Assembly (NCBI GenBank): GCA_032207245.1
Contig: CM063502.1
Span: 46,618,186 to 46,682,185 of the forward strand
Direction: 5' to 3'
Source: Pardosa pseudoannulata
Taxonomy: Eukaryota > Arthropoda > Arachnida > Araneae > Lycosidae
DNA length: 64,000 nt
Shown: positions 61,801-64,000 of the stretch, piece by piece
How positions within the stretch are numbered: the stretch's first letter is position 1
How the letters are laid out: every line of letters starts with the position of its first letter
The notes under the pieces: generated by a model
The model's input: the letters and a program-made list of their open reading frames with translations, nothing else
The model's database searches: none
Told to the model about the DNA's origin: nothing
Position numbers and translations under genes: made by a program

Positions 61801-61900
61801 ATGCGTAAAGTAAAAATCGGAAGATTTTCCCACGTGAAATATTACTTCACTAATACGTTACTTATTTACTGCATTCTATTGATACACCAAATTTGTTTCG
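58830..61900. other. Nothing recognised
   Basis: Open frames at 59794-60051 minus, 59941-60129 plus and 60335-60616 minus show no domain I can name. Composition is slightly richer near 59230-59350 and 59880-60130 than in the rest, so a small unrecognised exon or an old repeat is possible. Confidence 0.4.
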
Positions 61901-61904
61901 CCTA

Positions 61905-62015
61905 CAGTCAAAGTCTAGCTGAATAGGTAGGGTACTGTCTTTCGGTACCTGATTCCAAGTGTTTGAATCCATCTGCTGTCTTAGATGTTTGTAGCCGTTC
62001 GGAATGAGCTTGAAA
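61905..62015 (+). mobile_element. tRNA-derived SINE, family B (copy 6, truncated)
   Basis: Head GCTGAATAGGTAGGGTACTG, TCTTTCGGTACCTGATTCC, B-box-like TGTTTGAATCCATC, then TTAGATGTTTGTAGCCG and GTTCGGAATGAGCTTGAA. The tail is missing. Confidence 0.75.
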
Positions 62016-62019
62016 CAGA

Positions 62020-62970
62020 AAATTTTTTTCTTATTCGAGCTGCAAAAATAGATATAGTCATGAGTAGTTAAATCAGAAAAAAATAGAGCTTTTTCAAATA
62101 CATATTTAATTCTTGTTTAAACACTGGGGCAAGACAATTCACATTATTATTTCTGTTTGAGTGAGTGCTCTATCCAGGGGTAAAGAGGATTCTGTCGAAA
62201 CACCAACATTGTTGAATATACGTAATAACCGAGTTAATGTTACTGTTGATTCGATTTTGCTTTAAAATAATGTATTTTTAAAAAAATTCCGTAGGATGAT
62301 TAAACCCCATGCATCTCCTACTTCCATCCAAGTAATGACTGGCTAGAGCACTTTCTCAACCTTTGGAGGTATTTGTTGCATTTGGTTTATAATCTAACAG
62401 AAATAATCTAAACTTTCACAAACTATCTTTTAAAAAGGAAAAAAACAATACATACAATAGAAAGAAATGTAGTCTCAATATTTCACGCTCTCTGTTTTTC
62501 TTTTAGTTTCCAAACAATGGAATAGAGGCTGGATTTTTTTAAAAAGTATTTCCAAAGTGCAACGTTAAATTTTGTTAATCTTCAGTAGTCGTAAAACATT
62601 TCCATTCGTAGATCCTTGGCTGTCCAGAATAAAAGAAACGAATATCTTCAAAGGTCATATTTGATCACCGCCACCCTTTACAGACTGATATCCGTCAGCT
62701 TAACGCAATCAGTTGACTGTAATTTGTCTGATTAAGCGGGTATGAGTGTGAAAGAAAAACCTATTTACTCTGCATATAGCGCCTTTCAATCTAGTGGCAG
62801 AATTTAGAACTATTCTTTCTAGTATAGAATCGAAATTCCATAACCTGAATATTAGAACGCCAATCTAGGTTTTATTAGATTCAATAATTTTTCCTATCCT
62901 TCGAAGATTTTTTTTTGTAATAATGTTATTGTTTGTAATATAACTACCCTGTTTGCAAATTATAAAAAAC
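62020..62970. other. Nothing recognised
   Basis: No supported coding or RNA feature; 62580-62760 is slightly GC-richer without a clear frame. Confidence 0.4.
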
Positions 62971-62975
62971 TTCAG

Positions 62976-63113
62976 GTGAATTCCTCGTTAACGTCTCTTC
63001 CGTTTTATCAACCTATTAACATCTTGGTGGCAATACCTCTAGTGAGTGTCTGCTATCTGTGTATGGTTTTCAAAATCACGAAACGGAAACAATTGCATCA
63101 TCGAACCGGATAG
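62976..63113 (+). CDS. Candidate C-terminal exon with one membrane segment
   Basis: After a possible acceptor (AAAAAACTTCAG, poor pyrimidine tract) an open frame of 45 codons ends at TAG (63111-63113). It is clearly GC-richer than its flanks. It reads SSLTSLPFYQPINILVAIPL followed by VSVCYLCMVFKITKRKQ: a hydrophobic segment ending in a basic stop-transfer-like patch. The frame stays open for about a dozen codons upstream, so the true 5' edge is uncertain. A polyadenylation-like AATAAA lies at about 63233. No family recognised; it could end a gene lying upstream on this strand or be chance. Confidence 0.32.
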   Translation: MNSSLTSLPFYQPINILVAIPLVSVCYLCMVFKITKRKQLHHRTG

Positions 63114-63417
63114 AAGCTTATTGTGTACCTGTAGAAAATGAATAATAACATATTTGTGCAGTTATGTCATCAGTTCTTTTAGCATTTACACGCCTAAATT
63201 AATATTTATTTAATTTCAATTGTATTTTTTGAAAATAAATTAACGTATGAGATGGGAGTTTACAGCACTTGTGAAAAAAGGAGTAAAACTGTTACAAGTA
63301 TCTGTTCGTACAGAGAACAAGGGCTGAATATTGAACCCTTTATCGCTAAAATATGTTTATATTATCCATATTGATTGATGTGTAATCGGTGTTCTGTGAT
63401 GGTGCAATACTCTCTAA

Positions 63418-63424
63418 TATAAAG
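63418..63424 (+). promoter_or_regulatory. Possible TATA box
   Basis: TATAAAG 42 bases before the ATG at 63460, just ahead of a GC-richer GCTGCCGCTCG stretch. Spacing would allow a start site near 63448 with a very short leader. Weak evidence. Confidence 0.3.
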
Positions 63425-63459
63425 GCTGCCGCTCGAATAAGGCACAATTTTGAATAAAA

Positions 63460-63588
63460 ATGTCCGTCGATTTAAAATTAACGATTACCGAAGACATTAT
63501 TTCAGTATTCCACAACAACTCCGAATTATTACTAGTACCATGTTTACTTCTAGTATTTTTTATATATTACGTATATGGAGTAGCAAAG
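63460..63588 (+). CDS. Candidate first coding exon with N-terminal membrane anchor
   Basis: ATG at 63460 in a fair context (AAAAATGTCC) opens 43 codons that end exactly at a good donor AAG|GTAAGA (phase 0). Residues 1-21 are polar (MSVDLKLTITEDIISVFHNN); residues 22-40 form one hydrophobic helix (ELLLVPCLLLVFFIYYVYG) ending in AK. The layout fits the signal anchor of an ER membrane enzyme such as a cytochrome P450 or a reductase, but 43 residues cannot name the family. Codon use is richer in G/C than the flanks. The longer overlapping open frame starting at 63450 is in a different frame, runs through the donor and is probably a shadow. The rest of the gene lies beyond the window. Confidence 0.45.
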
Positions 63589-64000
63589 GTAAGAACAAAG
63601 GAATTTATGTAAGAATGATTTGTAATACTTAGCATTCTGTAGTACAGATTATGATTTTTTTTCTTTACATTTACATTTTTGTTTTTCACATTTGGGATTT
63701 CGAAATCGCTCATCATTTTAGCTTTTTACATGACTTTATTATTTTTTCAGTGAAATGTGTAACAATGTTTTATTTATTGCTAAATACCATCTTATGATTG
63801 TAGCATGAGTTGAATATTTCTCAGCTGCAGGTATATAAAATATATTCTGTGTTGTAATGAAGCACATGATAAGTTTAGTTTCATGTGATGGACCAATGTA
63901 TGACATAAAAGAGTTCAAATTATAGACTATCTGTAAGTTTTGAAATGTTTTAAGAAAAAATATAGACTTAAGTATCTTACAGCAAGGGCCTTAAACCTCA
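63589..64000 (+). other. Presumed first intron of the edge gene
   Basis: AT-rich with no further exon before the window end. Confidence 0.35.

Overview
The window is eukaryotic and AT-rich (roughly 30% GC by eye). It is dominated by introns, degraded transposable elements, tRNA-derived SINEs, local tandem duplications and very long (TA)n microsatellites. The one firmly recognisable cellular gene is a class A GPCR of the cholecystokinin/sulfakinin receptor family, with introns of about 14 kb and 6 kb. Gene family, intron sizes and repeat types suggest an arthropod, perhaps a chelicerate such as a spider. That placement is inference; no lineage-specific marker was found.

Layout. 1-21.8 kb holds no supported gene. 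It carries an 85-bp minisatellite with an internal palindrome (2.87-3.36 kb), a SINE plus a 217-bp tandem duplication (4.27-4.85 kb), a 626-bp piggyBac derivative (8.99-9.62 kb), a 184-bp tandem trimer (11.7-12.3 kb), a long SINE (13.85-14.27 kb), four copies of an AT-rich 0.65-0.77 kb repeat (14.5-21.3 kb), and recent tandem arrays at 18.4-19.1 and 19.7-20.5 kb. A TATA-preceded open frame at 21,861 could be a first coding exon, possibly of the receptor.

Receptor gene, plus strand. Exon with TM3-TM4 at 32,728-32,928; exon with ECL2-TM5 at 46,824-46,994; terminal exon with ICL3-TM6-TM7-tail at 52,873-53,429. All joins are phase 1, and the exon boundaries match, as I remember it, the five-exon plan of vertebrate CCK receptors. 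The TM1-TM2 exon was not found. The introns hold a piggyBac remnant with TTAA ends (34.75-36.65 kb), a probable Ty3/gypsy LTR (39.2 kb), a mariner foldback carrying two inverted copies of its own 3' end (44.15-44.73 kb), a Jockey-like LINE reverse-transcriptase relic (47.7-48.5 kb) and a second mariner relic (48.66-49.07 kb).

53.4-64 kb holds tRNA-derived elements, a dispersed repeat shared with 37.7 kb, and a minus-strand hAT transposase relic (57.2-58.8 kb) cut by a (TA)n tract. At the right edge are two candidate exons of other genes: a C-terminal exon with one membrane segment (62,976-63,113), and a first exon with an N-terminal membrane anchor and a clean donor site (63,460-63,588).

No new multi-gene system is evident. 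The most notable items are the conserved receptor exon plan, the mariner foldback, a dimeric-tRNA-headed SINE family, and the density of short-range tandem duplications.
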